From: a bacterium
GTDB lineage: Bacteria; UBP15; UBA6099
Reading direction: 5' to 3'
Assembly: GCA_029564595.1 (NCBI GenBank)
Contig: JAKQPS010000113.1
Coordinates: 220,227-284,226 of the forward strand
Length of the DNA stretch: 64,000 nucleotides
How positions within the stretch are numbered: the stretch's first letter is position 1; each line of letters begins with the position of its first letter. The notes under the pieces are model-generated. The model made no database searches and was not told the origin of the DNA. It saw only the letters and a program-made list of their open reading frames with translations. This document shows positions 6,753-15,596 of the stretch, piece after piece. The translations under genes and the position numbers were made by a program.

Positions 6753-8909
6753 TTATTTGAGTTGCGCCAGAATATCCAGAAGCATATCCCTGACAAACTC
6801 GCCCTGTTTCGGCCCGAACATAGCGAACGTGGCCTCGTAAATATGTTTGTGATACCATTCTTCCGGGATGATGTAACCCATAGTGTCGTTCGTCACGCCC
6901 GCCAGAACGCAGGTCTCGACGCCCATTTCGGCGGCGCGCGCCCTGACCGGAAACCCCAGTTCTACAAACATCTCTCCGGGTATGGTAAGGATTGCGAATT
7001 CGCCCATCCGCAACCCGGCCATCGTCGTCCACAACCCCAATTCAGGATGAACGAGGATTTCCTGCGTCACGAACTGTACAGGGAGGGAATCGGAAGTTTT
7101 GATAGTTTTCATAGCGTCCGCGACCGCCGCGGCGAGAAGCTCTCCCTGTCTGCGCGTTTTATCCGGGCCTGAGCCGCAGTCGCCGGGGCATGCCGGGCCT
7201 GCGTTGCCAAGCGTTCCGTTCATGAACATGCCGACTACGCCGGGAAAGGCCTCTTTTAGCGCGCGCCGAGCCGAGCCGGGATATTCCGCCGAAAACTTCA
7301 TGTTCGATTCGCTGAGAACAGTCGGGTGCGCCGAATAATTAAATATGACCGCTATCGGCGAGCCGTCCAGCGCAGAGTCGAAGCGGACGACGCGGACGAT
7401 GTCGTCCACCGGGCCGCCTTCCTGCCGCCGGTTGAGCGTCAGGCCGGGAGCATGAGCAGACGCCGCGCCCGCTCGCGCCGGACGCATTTTTCCGTGCGCT
7501 TCCTTCGCCACCGTCACGAACCTGTCGACGATGTCCGCGTATAGCTTCTGGTCTGCGTCTCCCGCCAGAAGCGCCAATTCCGGGAACATCGCCCCGGACG
7601 ACGAGTGCGAATGCGAGGCGGAGATCACGACATGATCGCGGGGGATTCCGATAGAACGCTCCAGTTTGAGCGCCACTTCCTGATGAAATTTGCGCCTGAG
7701 AAGAAACGTGTCCGACGTGATGAATATGTAAGACTCTTCTCCGGCCTTAAGGGCCAGAGCCTGCGCCATGAGCGGGTCCAGAACTCCGTCCGAAGGCTTT
7801 CCCTGTCTCCCGGCGTATCCGGCAAGAGGAATGCCTACCGGCGGGGTGATATCTATCTCCGCGGCCCCCGCATAAATCGGCGTTGCGTCAGGGCCGCCTT
7901 CTCTTACTCTATATTTATGGTTTCTCATTATGAAAGTCAGGTATGGGGACGCCTCCCACGGGAGCAGGCCGTCGAGAGTTTTAACTGCGGCGGTCATCGC
8001 CATCGTCTTGTATTCGCCGCCATTGTTAGGGCCAAGCGCGGCGCGGTTGAACCTGAACAGAAGCTCGTCGTCGCCCCGGCGCAGTTTTACATCCGCTCCG
8101 GGTATCGGCTTCTTGGTCTCAAGCAGGCTTGAGAGCAGGAAGAGACCCTGAGGCTCCACGCCGAGATAGCTGGAAAGCAACGGAGCGTAGGCCAGAAGAG
8201 GGGTGTTGAACAGTTCCGCCATGCCGCCCCCGCCCGTCTCCGCGTTCAGCATCGGCATGAAATAGAAGTATGCTCCCCTGCCCGCCGCGTCTCCCTTTCC
8301 GGGCTTCCCGGCGGTCTTCAGCCTGACCAGCAACGAATCCTGATCGTGCGCGACCTCCAGCCTCAGAATGTCTATATCCTTCGGAACCACATAGTCTTCA
8401 GTTTCCGCGTCGTCCACGCCGACGAAATTCGCCGCGCCGCCGGGAACCGAACTCGCCGGGCCGGGCATCTCTGTGGTTTTATTGCCCGCCGTGTCCGCCG
8501 CTTCGACATAGTATGAAACCTCCGCGCCCGCTTTCTGCGGCGGCAGATACGCAAAGAAATAATCGGGATCGGCGTCGCTGCGCGCCATATCCACTCCCTC
8601 CCACGGAGAGCCGTCGACGGAGTAGAAAAGGTTTACACGAGACACTGGGAGAGACGCTTTGATCTGGTCCTGCCGAGCCACCACGCTCACCTTCACGCGG
8701 CTGCCCGCGCCGGGTTCCGCCGGCGTATGAGACACGCGCTCGATTACCGGAGTGGCGTCGAAAAGGAAAGTGGCGAAAGGAGCCTTGGCGCCGTCCGCGA
8801 AAACAGGCGCGTCCCCTCCCGGCCTCGACTGCGGCTGCGCCGATGCCGCTAACGCGGCGGACGATAATATCGCAACCCCCGCGACGATGCTCAGCATTAT
8901 GTTTCTCAT
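6753..8909 (-). CDS. Secreted neutral ceramidase-like amidohydrolase with N-terminal Ig-like module
   Basis: 718 residues. The signal peptide is MRNIMLSIVAGVAILSSAALA. Residues of about 40-340 repeat the module seen in the exported protein at 3963-5132 (NLFYSVDGSPWE and YYVEAADTAGN). From about residue 345 comes a neutral/alkaline non-lysosomal ceramidase N-terminal domain: GAAEIDITPPVGIPLAGYAGR, VVISASHSHSSSG (zinc-binding His pair), NYSAHPTVL and MFMNGTLGNAGP, where family members bind zinc and place the nucleophile Ser. The usual C-terminal ceramidase domain is absent or very short. Bacteria often use this family in ways other than ceramide cleavage, so the substrate is open. GGGGAG lies before the ATG at 8909. 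Confidence 0.85.
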   Translation of the reverse strand: MRNIMLSIVAGVAILSSAALAASAQPQSRPGGDAPVFADGAKAPFATFLFDATPVIERVSHTPAEPGAGSRVKVSVVARQDQIKASLPVSRVNLFYSVDGSPWEGVDMARSDADPDYFFAYLPPQKAGAEVSYYVEAADTAGNKTTEMPGPASSVPGGAANFVGVDDAETEDYVVPKDIDILRLEVAHDQDSLLVRLKTAGKPGKGDAAGRGAYFYFMPMLNAETGGGGMAELFNTPLLAYAPLLSSYLGVEPQGLFLLSSLLETKKPIPGADVKLRRGDDELLFRFNRAALGPNNGGEYKTMAMTAAVKTLDGLLPWEASPYLTFIMRNHKYRVREGGPDATPIYAGAAEIDITPPVGIPLAGYAGRQGKPSDGVLDPLMAQALALKAGEESYIFITSDTFLLRRKFHQEVALKLERSIGIPRDHVVISASHSHSSSGAMFPELALLAGDADQKLYADIVDRFVTVAKEAHGKMRPARAGAASAHAPGLTLNRRQEGGPVDDIVRVVRFDSALDGSPIAVIFNYSAHPTVLSESNMKFSAEYPGSARRALKEAFPGVVGMFMNGTLGNAGPACPGDCGSGPDKTRRQGELLAAAVADAMKTIKTSDSLPVQFVTQEILVHPELGLWTTMAGLRMGEFAILTIPGEMFVELGFPVRARAAEMGVETCVLAGVTNDTMGYIIPEEWYHKHIYEATFAMFGPKQGEFVRDMLLDILAQLK

Positions 8910-8949
8910 TGCCGTCTCCCCGAATGTGTGTCGTCAGAGTTCAGATTGT

Positions 8950-9867
8950 TCAATCAATCGGTTTCCTTCCGGCGCGCTGGAAATCCCGGAGTTGCCGCCA
9001 GCCGACAAGGCAAAGACCGGGCGAATTCTCTATAGCCGCCCGAATGTCCGGGTCAAGCGCGAGTCCGAGGTCTCCCGTTCTCATTTCCGCTTCCGCCTCG
9101 TCCCATCCCCCGACCGCCGGGTGAAACACGACCTCCGTTATCCCCGGCTTAAGCTCGCCGATGACCTTCAGCAAACTTTCCTTTTTCTTTTCGTAAGGGT
9201 CCTTCATGTTTACCATAGTCGTGAAATCCGGAACGATGATGCCCGCGCGAACCAGCGCCGGGTCGTTCGGTCGTCCCGTCCATCTTATCGGAAGGTCGTG
9301 TTTCTCCGCCAGTTTGAGCGTCACCGAAAGCGATTTTTTGTCGTAAAGATGATAGAAGCCCTTGTGGCAGTCCAGATGCGTCACGTCCACGCCATTCGCG
9401 TACGCGGCATCCACCTGCGCGGTCAACTCCATTCCCATTTCGCTTAAAGTAGCCTTTGCGAAAAGAGTGTTGAGGTCGGTTATGAAGAAGCCATGCTCAT
9501 TCAGGAGATTCGGCACTTTGTCTGCGGGGGACAACGGGGAATAAAGGTTTCCGGGCGCGTCGTCGCGGGCTAGCGTGAGGTGAACGCCGACATCAAGCTT
9601 GGGACTGTTTCTGATTACTTCATAAGCTTCCTGCGCGCCGAGCGCGGCGGTCATAAGGCTCGTGCTGGTCAGCGCTCCTTCTGTGGCGGCTTTGAGAACG
9701 CCCTCATTGCTCCACTTCGACCTGCCCAGATCGTCTCCATTCATTATCAGGCCCTTTTCGCAGCCGATTCCGGCAAGGAACTTCTGCGCCGGAGAAACCT
9801 GAGCGCGCACCGGAGAAACAGAGAATAGCAGCGCCGCAACGGCTGCCGCAAAGACGAATGTTTTCAT
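8950..9867 (-). CDS. Exported ChbG/YdjC-family carbohydrate deacetylase
   Basis: 305 residues with a signal peptide (MKTFVFAAAVAALLFSVSPVRAQ). The YdjC/ChbG fold is shown by IMNGDDLGRSKWSNEG near the start of the mature protein, which supplies the metal-binding Asp pair. LDVGVHLTLA, VTHLDCHKGFYH and VVFHPAVGG follow with further metal-binding His. Characterised members remove acetyl groups from chito-oligosaccharides in the cytoplasm, but this one is predicted to be exported. A CGGAGG box 8 bases upstream fixes the ATG at 9867. It sits between the ceramidase-like and LarA-like genes on the same strand, with short gaps, so it may share their transcript. Confidence 0.85.
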   Translation of the reverse strand: MKTFVFAAAVAALLFSVSPVRAQVSPAQKFLAGIGCEKGLIMNGDDLGRSKWSNEGVLKAATEGALTSTSLMTAALGAQEAYEVIRNSPKLDVGVHLTLARDDAPGNLYSPLSPADKVPNLLNEHGFFITDLNTLFAKATLSEMGMELTAQVDAAYANGVDVTHLDCHKGFYHLYDKKSLSVTLKLAEKHDLPIRWTGRPNDPALVRAGIIVPDFTTMVNMKDPYEKKKESLLKVIGELKPGITEVVFHPAVGGWDEAEAEMRTGDLGLALDPDIRAAIENSPGLCLVGWRQLRDFQRAGRKPID

Positions 9868-9898
9868 AGGAGAACCTCCGTTTTTCGCCCCGCCTGCG

Positions 9899-11182
9899 TC
9901 ATCGGCACAGGCAGGGAACCACATACGGGCCTTCCGGAATCACCGCCACGCGGGCGGAGCGCCCGCGCTTTTTCAGCGCGGCGTCCAGCGCGGCTTGCAA
10001 CGTCGGCGCGGAGCCGACTCTCGCCCGCGCTATGTCTTTCTCTGTCAGGCCCCGCGACACCAGAACCACTTCCGCCTTGCGAAGCGCCGCCACATACTTT
10101 TCCGCCTGCCACTGGTCCGGAATAAAATTCTCCGGTTTCGATATGTATTCTATATACTTTTCGATGTCGCCGATTTCGCAGAACTTGTCCAAGCAGGCCG
10201 AGAAAGTGTCATTCCCCAGCCCTTCGCCGCACTCTGAAGCTATTATAATAGTTCCCCGCTCTTTGACGACGTTCAGCGCGCCGACCATCCCTTTAATTGT
10301 CTGGTAGAACGTCTTATCCAGAGGATATCCCGCAGCCGACGTGACGACGATGTCGGCCTGTTCTTTCGCCTGAGCCATGTCGTGCCGCATCGCGAACTCG
10401 ACTCCCGCTCGGTGCGCCGCTTCAAGGTCGCCGCAGAATACCCCGCACAAATCCCGCTCCTCGTCCAGAGCCACGTTCAAAATAAAATTCACGCCGGCCA
10501 TTCTGGCTATCTCAGTCAATTCGGCGTGAAGCGGGTTCTCGGAGGTCACGCAGTTTGTCGCGTTCGGCATCTCCATGAAATGCGGGCTGTGAATGCGCCT
10601 GACCGTGTCTATCGACGCTATGCCCGGACACACCGCTTTTCTTCCGCCTGAATACCCCGCCATGAAATGCGGCTCGATAAGCCCGGTCAATATCTTCACA
10701 TCGCTGTCGAGATATCTGGCGTCGAGTTTTACTTCCGTGCCCGACGCGGTGACGCCGATATTTCTGTGCGCGGCGGCGTCGAAGCAGTCATGGTTTAGCA
10801 GGTCGAACTCGTTTGCTATCTTTTCGCCCAGAAGCTCGACCGCCTCCGCGCCGATGTTAGGACGGTGCGTGCCTGTCGCGTTGAGAAGAATAATTTTAGA
10901 TTTCGGAATACCCGCAGCGGTCAGTTCCTCTATCATCGGGGGAAGAATAAGGCTGTTCGGAACCGGCCGGGTAATGTCGTTGACTACTATGCAGGCAGAC
11001 GATTTGCCGCGTGCTGTTCTGAACAAGGTCGGAGAACCGATGGGGACAGCAAGAGCCTCCCGGACCGCTCTTTCGGGGTCGGACTTCTTTTCCATTTTTT
11101 TCTTGCGGTATATTGCGGACAGGTTGGCGTCAGGGACGTCAACTTCAAGTTTGCCTTTGCCGAAAGCGACATCTATTATCAT
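9899..11182 (-). CDS. larA: LarA-like nickel-pincer enzyme (lactate racemase family)
   Basis: About 427 residues. LarA of Lactobacillus plantarum uses a nickel-pincer nucleotide bound through Lys184 and His200, with His108 and His174 as acid/base. Counting from a GTG four codons upstream, this protein has His110 (ATGTH), His176 (EPHF), Lys186 (SGGRKAVCPG) and His202 (RRIHSPH). That is the same spacing shifted by two, so the active site is intact. The substrate may be a 2-hydroxyacid other than lactate. The cofactor-building genes larB, larC and larE are not in the window. NikR, a nickel sensor, is encoded 4 kb away. The start is uncertain between ATG 11182 and GTG 11194. ATG is favoured because the purine-rich GGAAGGGG sits directly against the GTG. 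Confidence 0.85.
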   Translation of the reverse strand: MIIDVAFGKGKLEVDVPDANLSAIYRKKKMEKKSDPERAVREALAVPIGSPTLFRTARGKSSACIVVNDITRPVPNSLILPPMIEELTAAGIPKSKIILLNATGTHRPNIGAEAVELLGEKIANEFDLLNHDCFDAAAHRNIGVTASGTEVKLDARYLDSDVKILTGLIEPHFMAGYSGGRKAVCPGIASIDTVRRIHSPHFMEMPNATNCVTSENPLHAELTEIARMAGVNFILNVALDEERDLCGVFCGDLEAAHRAGVEFAMRHDMAQAKEQADIVVTSAAGYPLDKTFYQTIKGMVGALNVVKERGTIIIASECGEGLGNDTFSACLDKFCEIGDIEKYIEYISKPENFIPDQWQAEKYVAALRKAEVVLVSRGLTEKDIARARVGSAPTLQAALDAALKKRGRSARVAVIPEGPYVVPCLCR

Positions 11183-11225
11183 GACGAGCGCCACCCCTTC
11201 CGGGCGTCGCGGCGCCCCGCAGGCG

Positions 11226-11870
11226 TTATGCCGCCGTCTGCGCCGCCGCCTTCCTCTTCTTGCTTATGAACCTTATTATCAGATACAGCGCTATGAACGC
11301 GCCCGCTATCTCTACCGTCAGCAGAGCGAAGTCGGAGCTGTGCAGGTAGCCTTCCACATCCTTCGGCGTCCACCCCATCTTATTGAGAAAGTAAAAAGAT
11401 ATCATGGCTATCAACATGTAGCGAGTCGTCCTGAAAATCGCGGACACCAGAATGAATCTCGGAATATTAAGATTGAACACACCCGCTGAAATAGTAAAAA
11501 CCTTGTAGGGAATGGGAGTGAAGGCGGCGATGCCAATCGCCCACATGTCGTATTTCTGGAACAGCGTTTCCACTTTGTCCGTCTTTTCCCGGCTGAAGAA
11601 TTTATGGAGCAGAGGCTGTCCGCCCTTTTTTCCTATTAAATATCCGAAACATGCTCCGACCACCGACGCAAACGATGTCCACAAAGTTATCAGCACGACC
11701 ATTTCCAGCGATTTTCCAAACGCTATGAACGGAAGTAACACGTCCGGCATAATTATGAAACAACACGATTCGGTGAAAGATATTATGAACAGGGCGATGT
11801 AACCGGAAGGCGCGAGGGTGGCAGAGCCGAAAAAAGTTATCCAGAACGCAGTGGTAAAATACTGTTTCAT
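11226..11870 (-). CDS. DedA/YqaA-family (VTT domain) membrane protein
   Basis: 214 residues with four to five predicted membrane spans. The VTT/DedA core is visible as SFTESCCFIIMPDVLLP, GYLIGKKGG and the re-entrant FTPIPYKVFTISAGVF. This Phe-x-Pro-x-Pro-x-Lys pattern is typical of the YqaA branch. DedA relatives act as lipid scramblases or flippases that recycle undecaprenyl phosphate or phosphatidylethanolamine, using the proton gradient. The ATG at 11870 follows AAAGGAACGG. It is probably the first gene of a minus-strand run toward the LarA-like gene. Confidence 0.85.
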   Translation of the reverse strand: MKQYFTTAFWITFFGSATLAPSGYIALFIISFTESCCFIIMPDVLLPFIAFGKSLEMVVLITLWTSFASVVGACFGYLIGKKGGQPLLHKFFSREKTDKVETLFQKYDMWAIGIAAFTPIPYKVFTISAGVFNLNIPRFILVSAIFRTTRYMLIAMISFYFLNKMGWTPKDVEGYLHSSDFALLTVEIAGAFIALYLIIRFISKKRKAAAQTAA

Positions 11871-12043
11871 TTAACCGTTCCTTTGCATTTAATAAATTGT
11901 GCCGCCGCGCGGCACGCCTTTTATCCTAAATTAAGAGAGCCGCGCTGTCAATTAATTCCGGCTCCGGCCGGCATGGTCTTTCGATTAAAAACCGCCCTCA
12001 TCAGAAGTTGCCGCGCATCGCGACATAATTTCGCCATCGCTGA

Positions 12044-12049
12044 TATAAT
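12044..12049 (+). promoter_or_regulatory. Candidate -10 element for the alpha/beta hydrolase gene
   Basis: TATAAT lies 60 bases before the proposed ATG at 12110. A GACA at 12022-12025 is 18 bases upstream and is at best a weak -35. The remaining 11871-12043 spacer between divergent genes shows nothing else recognisable. Confidence 0.35.
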
Positions 12050-12109
12050 AATGAATGCTCCGGCGCGCCCGGAGAGCAATTGCCTTCAAGGAGAGACGGA
12101 CAACACGCC

Positions 12110-12928
12110 ATGAACTCAACTATCGAGAGACACGAAATCAACGCGGGCAACGCGAATCTTTATTATTTGAAAGCCGGTTCCGGCCCCGTTCTGCTTATGA
12201 TGCACGGACTGATGGCTAACGCGGTGGATTTCAAAATGCAGTTCGAGGAGTTTTCCTCGCGAAGACTTTGTATTGCCCCCGACCTGCCGGGATTCGGCAT
12301 GAGCCGTGAACACGGTTCGGAAGAGCCGGGACTCTACGTCGCCGCCGACGCGATGGAGGCTTTTATCAGCGAACTCGTCCCCGAAGGAGAAAAACTAGAC
12401 CTGCTCGGACATTCTTTCGGCTCGGTCGTGGCGCTCGAGTTGACTTCCCGCATCCCTGAAAAGCTCCGCTCCGTCACAATCGTCGGAGCCCCGACCGACA
12501 TGACCGCAAAACCTCTCCAGCGCGCCCTTATGCCTTTCCTTCCCACCTTCTCTATTCTCGTGAACAAAATAACCATCGACTTCTATTCCCGCAACGTCAA
12601 CATCGACCGCAGAAACCTCACTCCTGAAATCGACTCCCTCCTAGAAGAACGAAACTCCATCGTGTCCCCGGAAGACGCCGATTCTATGATGTCCTACATC
12701 AAATCCTTCAAAGACTGGGTTCTGCCTGAATACCCGTCGGATTACGACATACCCACCCTGATAGTCCACGGCGCGGTGGACAATGTGGTGTCAATGAACG
12801 CGGCGGAAAAACTAGCGTCGAAAATCCCGAACTCGACGGTGAAAATCATAGGCAACGCCCGGCACTCCCCGATGTACGAACAAAGCGAAGAGTTCAACCG
12901 CATCCTCGGAGAATTTCTTAGGATCTGA
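12110..12928 (+). CDS. Alpha/beta-hydrolase fold protein
   Basis: 272 residues with the full triad of the alpha/beta hydrolase family. The oxyanion-loop block is LLMMHGLMANAVDF, the nucleophile elbow is LGHSFGSVV (Ser), the Asp is in VHGAVDNVVS, and the His is in GNARHSPMYE. The lid is short and helical. It resembles the MhpC/BphD-like hydrolases and esterases. The substrate cannot be told from sequence. No signal peptide. Two starts are possible: ATG 12110 (MNSTIERHE), with AAGGAGAG about 14 bases upstream, or ATG 12080, with GGAGAG 4 bases upstream. Family alignment favours the shorter form. Confidence 0.85.
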   Translation: MNSTIERHEINAGNANLYYLKAGSGPVLLMMHGLMANAVDFKMQFEEFSSRRLCIAPDLPGFGMSREHGSEEPGLYVAADAMEAFISELVPEGEKLDLLGHSFGSVVALELTSRIPEKLRSVTIVGAPTDMTAKPLQRALMPFLPTFSILVNKITIDFYSRNVNIDRRNLTPEIDSLLEERNSIVSPEDADSMMSYIKSFKDWVLPEYPSDYDIPTLIVHGAVDNVVSMNAAEKLASKIPNSTVKIIGNARHSPMYEQSEEFNRILGEFLRI

Positions 12929-13005
12929 TTCGAAGAAAACCGAATACCTGTTTCTTCTTTAGTCGACGCGTTGAGTTAAACCAGTACGGATAACGCTCTT
13001 GATAT

Positions 13006-13344
13006 TCAGAGGACTTGAACAAGCCATTTGACCGGATAATAGACTATCGTCCAAAGCACAACCGCCATGCCGGTCATATAAGCGGAAACAAAAACAGTCA
13101 TAAAAACAAAAGTAAGCTCTCCGGACTTCTTTCTTGGGAAAGCCAGAGCAGCCGCCACAAACACTAACGCCGCGTAAGCCGCCAGCGCCGCAAAAACGAA
13201 TTGCGAACCGGCGGGACGCCCTGCCGCGCCCGATATCATGCACCCGAAATAAAAAAGCGGGCCGAACTCAACTATCGGCAACAGCATGGCGTTCACAACT
13301 TTTTCCGACATGGTTCTATTAGCGCTATTTCCAATTCTTTCCAT
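13006..13344 (-). CDS. Small integral membrane protein, unknown function
   Basis: 112 residues with three hydrophobic segments at about 15-35, 43-68 and 80-105, separated by a short basic loop (PRKKSGE). No family is recognised. Its ATG lies 3 bases after the stop of the larger membrane protein at 13348-14883, and a GGAG box sits within that gene's end, so the two are translationally linked. They probably work together in the membrane. Convergent with the alpha/beta hydrolase gene. A weak hairpin (GAAGAAA/TTTCTTC, 12932-12957) in the gap could end both transcripts. Confidence 0.6.
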   Translation of the reverse strand: MERIGNSANRTMSEKVVNAMLLPIVEFGPLFYFGCMISGAAGRPAGSQFVFAALAAYAALVFVAAALAFPRKKSGELTFVFMTVFVSAYMTGMAVVLWTIVYYPVKWLVQVL

Positions 13345-13347
13345 TAA

Positions 13348-14883
13348 TCATTTCTCCACGGCCGCATCGCCCGGTTTCAGGTATTCCTCTATGTCCACAA
13401 CAAAAACTCCGTTTGACGCGGCGATATAAAGCTCTTTCCCTTTCTGGTCCGTCCTCAACGCGAAAACCTTTCCTCCGACTCGGTTCTCCCGCAGGAGTGT
13501 TGCTGATTCTATATCAGTTAAAACCAGTTTTCCATCTCTGCTCCCAGCCGTAAAAAGGACTTGATTAGGGATGGAAACCGCCGCAACGCGCGCGCCCGAC
13601 GCTGCCGGCAATTCGCGCCTCGCCCTCAATCGCTCAATATCTATCTCTCGGGCGACAGGCTCGAAAACTGATGTGACGAATGCCGTTTTGCCGTTTAACG
13701 CCAAAGCGCCGCCCGTCCCCGGCGAGACAGCGGACGCTTCGACGCGGAACGAATACGGGTCAATGCGGGCGACCCAAGAGCCGCCGCCCTTTTTCGCCGG
13801 GCCTGCCAATGCGACTACCTCTCCGCCGCTCAGAGTCAACATGTCCCACCCGCCAGCGCGAAACCCAACTCCCGGCTCCCTCGTAAAACGCAGACCGCCC
13901 GCCTGTTCCCCTGCGTCAATCTCGAATTCCGCCAGTCCCGGCAACCCGGAGTATATGACTCTCAGAAGATTTCCATGCAAGCTTATTGCAGTCGGAGAGC
14001 GACTCCAGTCCGTCGCGACCGAGAATGTCCTGATGACGCGGGCTTTTTCCGGCTCCACTTCGTAAACTAGCGCGGCTCCTGAATCGAGAGCGTAAACAAT
14101 GCCGGTTTCAGGATGAGTAAGCGCCTTGTCGAACGACGCATGTGCCGATGCCGCTTTCGCCCTTTTCAACGAAGCGCAGCCGTTTTCAACCTTGAACAGA
14201 CCGGAATATCCTGAAGCAAGCCAGACATCTCCATCATTTGAAACTGCGATGTCTCTGACGGTTCCCAGCCTTTCGGCCTTCGGACAGACGGTCTTAACTC
14301 CAGGCAAACCGGTAAAATCGCCGCCGGACAGAATGATTCGAGGCGCCGCATAATGCTGATAAGCCACAAGAGCCGCTATCGCGACCGCCGTCGCCGTCCT
14401 TGCAGCGAACCGTGGAAACGGGAGACGGCGGCCGAGCCGCGCCGCAGCAATAACAAAAACCGCCGCCAACGCCGATGCCGCCGGCGCATGTTCGATTATC
14501 GAGCGCGCGGCTCCCTGCGGGACTGTCAGCCAATATACTACATCGTAAATGCGCGCGGGAAGAACGCTCGTCCTTATTATCAGAGGAGGAGCCGAAACCG
14601 CCGCCAGAAGGACGGCGAATTCGAGGGCAAGCCCCGCAGCCATTCTTCCTCCACTGATTCTCAAGCTGATGTTTCGCGAAACAAATAGGAATATGGAGAA
14701 AAAAGTGAACGCGGCAAGCGGAGCCTGAATCCCGGCAACCCCATCAATTCTCAGATAAGCCGTTCTAGCGCAGAACCACAATCCGGAAATGAAAAGAATC
14801 GCGTCCGCCGTTAAGTACGCCGTCGTCCAAGGAATTGAACGATGCGCGGCGTCTGGAACGGTTTCGGTTCGGGGCGTTTTCAT
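13348..14883 (-). CDS. Membrane protein with C-terminal beta-propeller-like domain
   Basis: 511 residues. The N-terminal part, about residues 18-190, holds five or six hydrophobic segments. From about residue 205 the chain becomes a soluble, repeat-like region with blocks such as VRDIAVSNDGDVWLASGYSGLFKV and YALDSGAALVYEVEP. These are typical of NHL/WD-type propeller blades, probably facing the periplasm. No named family is recognised. The design, a membrane anchor carrying a propeller, suggests protein or ligand binding. The next gene, a small membrane protein, is translationally coupled to it. Confidence 0.65.
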   Translation of the reverse strand: MKTPRTETVPDAAHRSIPWTTAYLTADAILFISGLWFCARTAYLRIDGVAGIQAPLAAFTFFSIFLFVSRNISLRISGGRMAAGLALEFAVLLAAVSAPPLIIRTSVLPARIYDVVYWLTVPQGAARSIIEHAPAASALAAVFVIAAARLGRRLPFPRFAARTATAVAIAALVAYQHYAAPRIILSGGDFTGLPGVKTVCPKAERLGTVRDIAVSNDGDVWLASGYSGLFKVENGCASLKRAKAASAHASFDKALTHPETGIVYALDSGAALVYEVEPEKARVIRTFSVATDWSRSPTAISLHGNLLRVIYSGLPGLAEFEIDAGEQAGGLRFTREPGVGFRAGGWDMLTLSGGEVVALAGPAKKGGGSWVARIDPYSFRVEASAVSPGTGGALALNGKTAFVTSVFEPVAREIDIERLRARRELPAASGARVAAVSIPNQVLFTAGSRDGKLVLTDIESATLLRENRVGGKVFALRTDQKGKELYIAASNGVFVVDIEEYLKPGDAAVEK

Positions 14884-14995
14884 TGCGGACTGTCTTTCAG
14901 GTTCAGCCTGTCGGACTTATCGCCGCCGGATGTTCGCGGTTGCCGCAGTATCGGTCATTGCGCGCCGGCGTCGGCAAAATCCGCAGGGGGCCGCG

Positions 14996-15529
14996 TCAGC
15001 TCCCGGTTTTCGGCTTGTAATCGTGTTCTACCACATATTTCTTTATAGCGTTGTTTCCCATCTTAAAGTCCGCTTCCGCATTGTTCTTCAGTTGCTGAAC
15101 GACAGCAAGCTCGAACAGCGGGCCGATAATCGGAACCTTCAGCTCGAAGAATCCGCTCAACACGCGGCGGGTGCGCCCGTCCCCGTTGTCGTAAAATTCG
15201 AGCTTATGGCGGCAATTGATCAGGTTCGACAGATAGTTCGGTATGATTTTCGTCGAATAAGTCCTGTCCCTGCGATCCCAGACCGAATCCTCTACAAACG
15301 TGAGCATCTCCGGCTTGATGAGTTTTTGGGCGGCCTTCGGTATCTGCCCGTGAACGCACCATTTATTTTTGATCAATTTGCGGTCGCCTTCGTCCCGGCA
15401 ATCCAATGGCGTGTTCGTCTGGACGTTCGGCAGGTCTTTCAGGTCGTAAAGCCCCTCGGTTTCCATAAGCAGGTCAACCACTGTGTCTATCGGGAAATCA
15501 TAATAGTCCACGATTCTGTATCTTTGCAT
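14996..15529 (-). CDS. START/SRPBCC-like lipid-binding-fold protein
   Basis: 177 residues, no signal peptide or membrane span. It begins MQRYRIVDYYDFPIDTVVDLL, and the body has NKWCVHGQIPKAAQKLI, SVWDRRDRTYSTKIIPN and a long C-terminal helix. This pattern of a strand, two short helices, a curved beta-sheet and a final helix is that of the START/SRPBCC (DUF2505-like) superfamily, which binds hydrophobic ligands. The exact family is a moderate-confidence call. GAGGCGG lies before the ATG at 15529. It is downstream of nikR on the same strand, with a gap of about 67 bases. Confidence 0.65.
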   Translation of the reverse strand: MQRYRIVDYYDFPIDTVVDLLMETEGLYDLKDLPNVQTNTPLDCRDEGDRKLIKNKWCVHGQIPKAAQKLIKPEMLTFVEDSVWDRRDRTYSTKIIPNYLSNLINCRHKLEFYDNGDGRTRRVLSGFFELKVPIIGPLFELAVVQQLKNNAEADFKMGNNAIKKYVVEHDYKPKTGS

Positions 15530-15596
15530 GTCGTCCGCCTCGTTGAGGAAATCCGCCCGCGCGCGGGCTTTTTTTTAATTCCTAGCAATCTCCCGC

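Noticed and set aside
11899-11925. A GGCACG stretch as a sigma-54 -24 element
   Set aside because: The base pattern at the -12 position is TTAT, not TTGC, and the gene it would drive is 180 bases away with a better promoter nearer.
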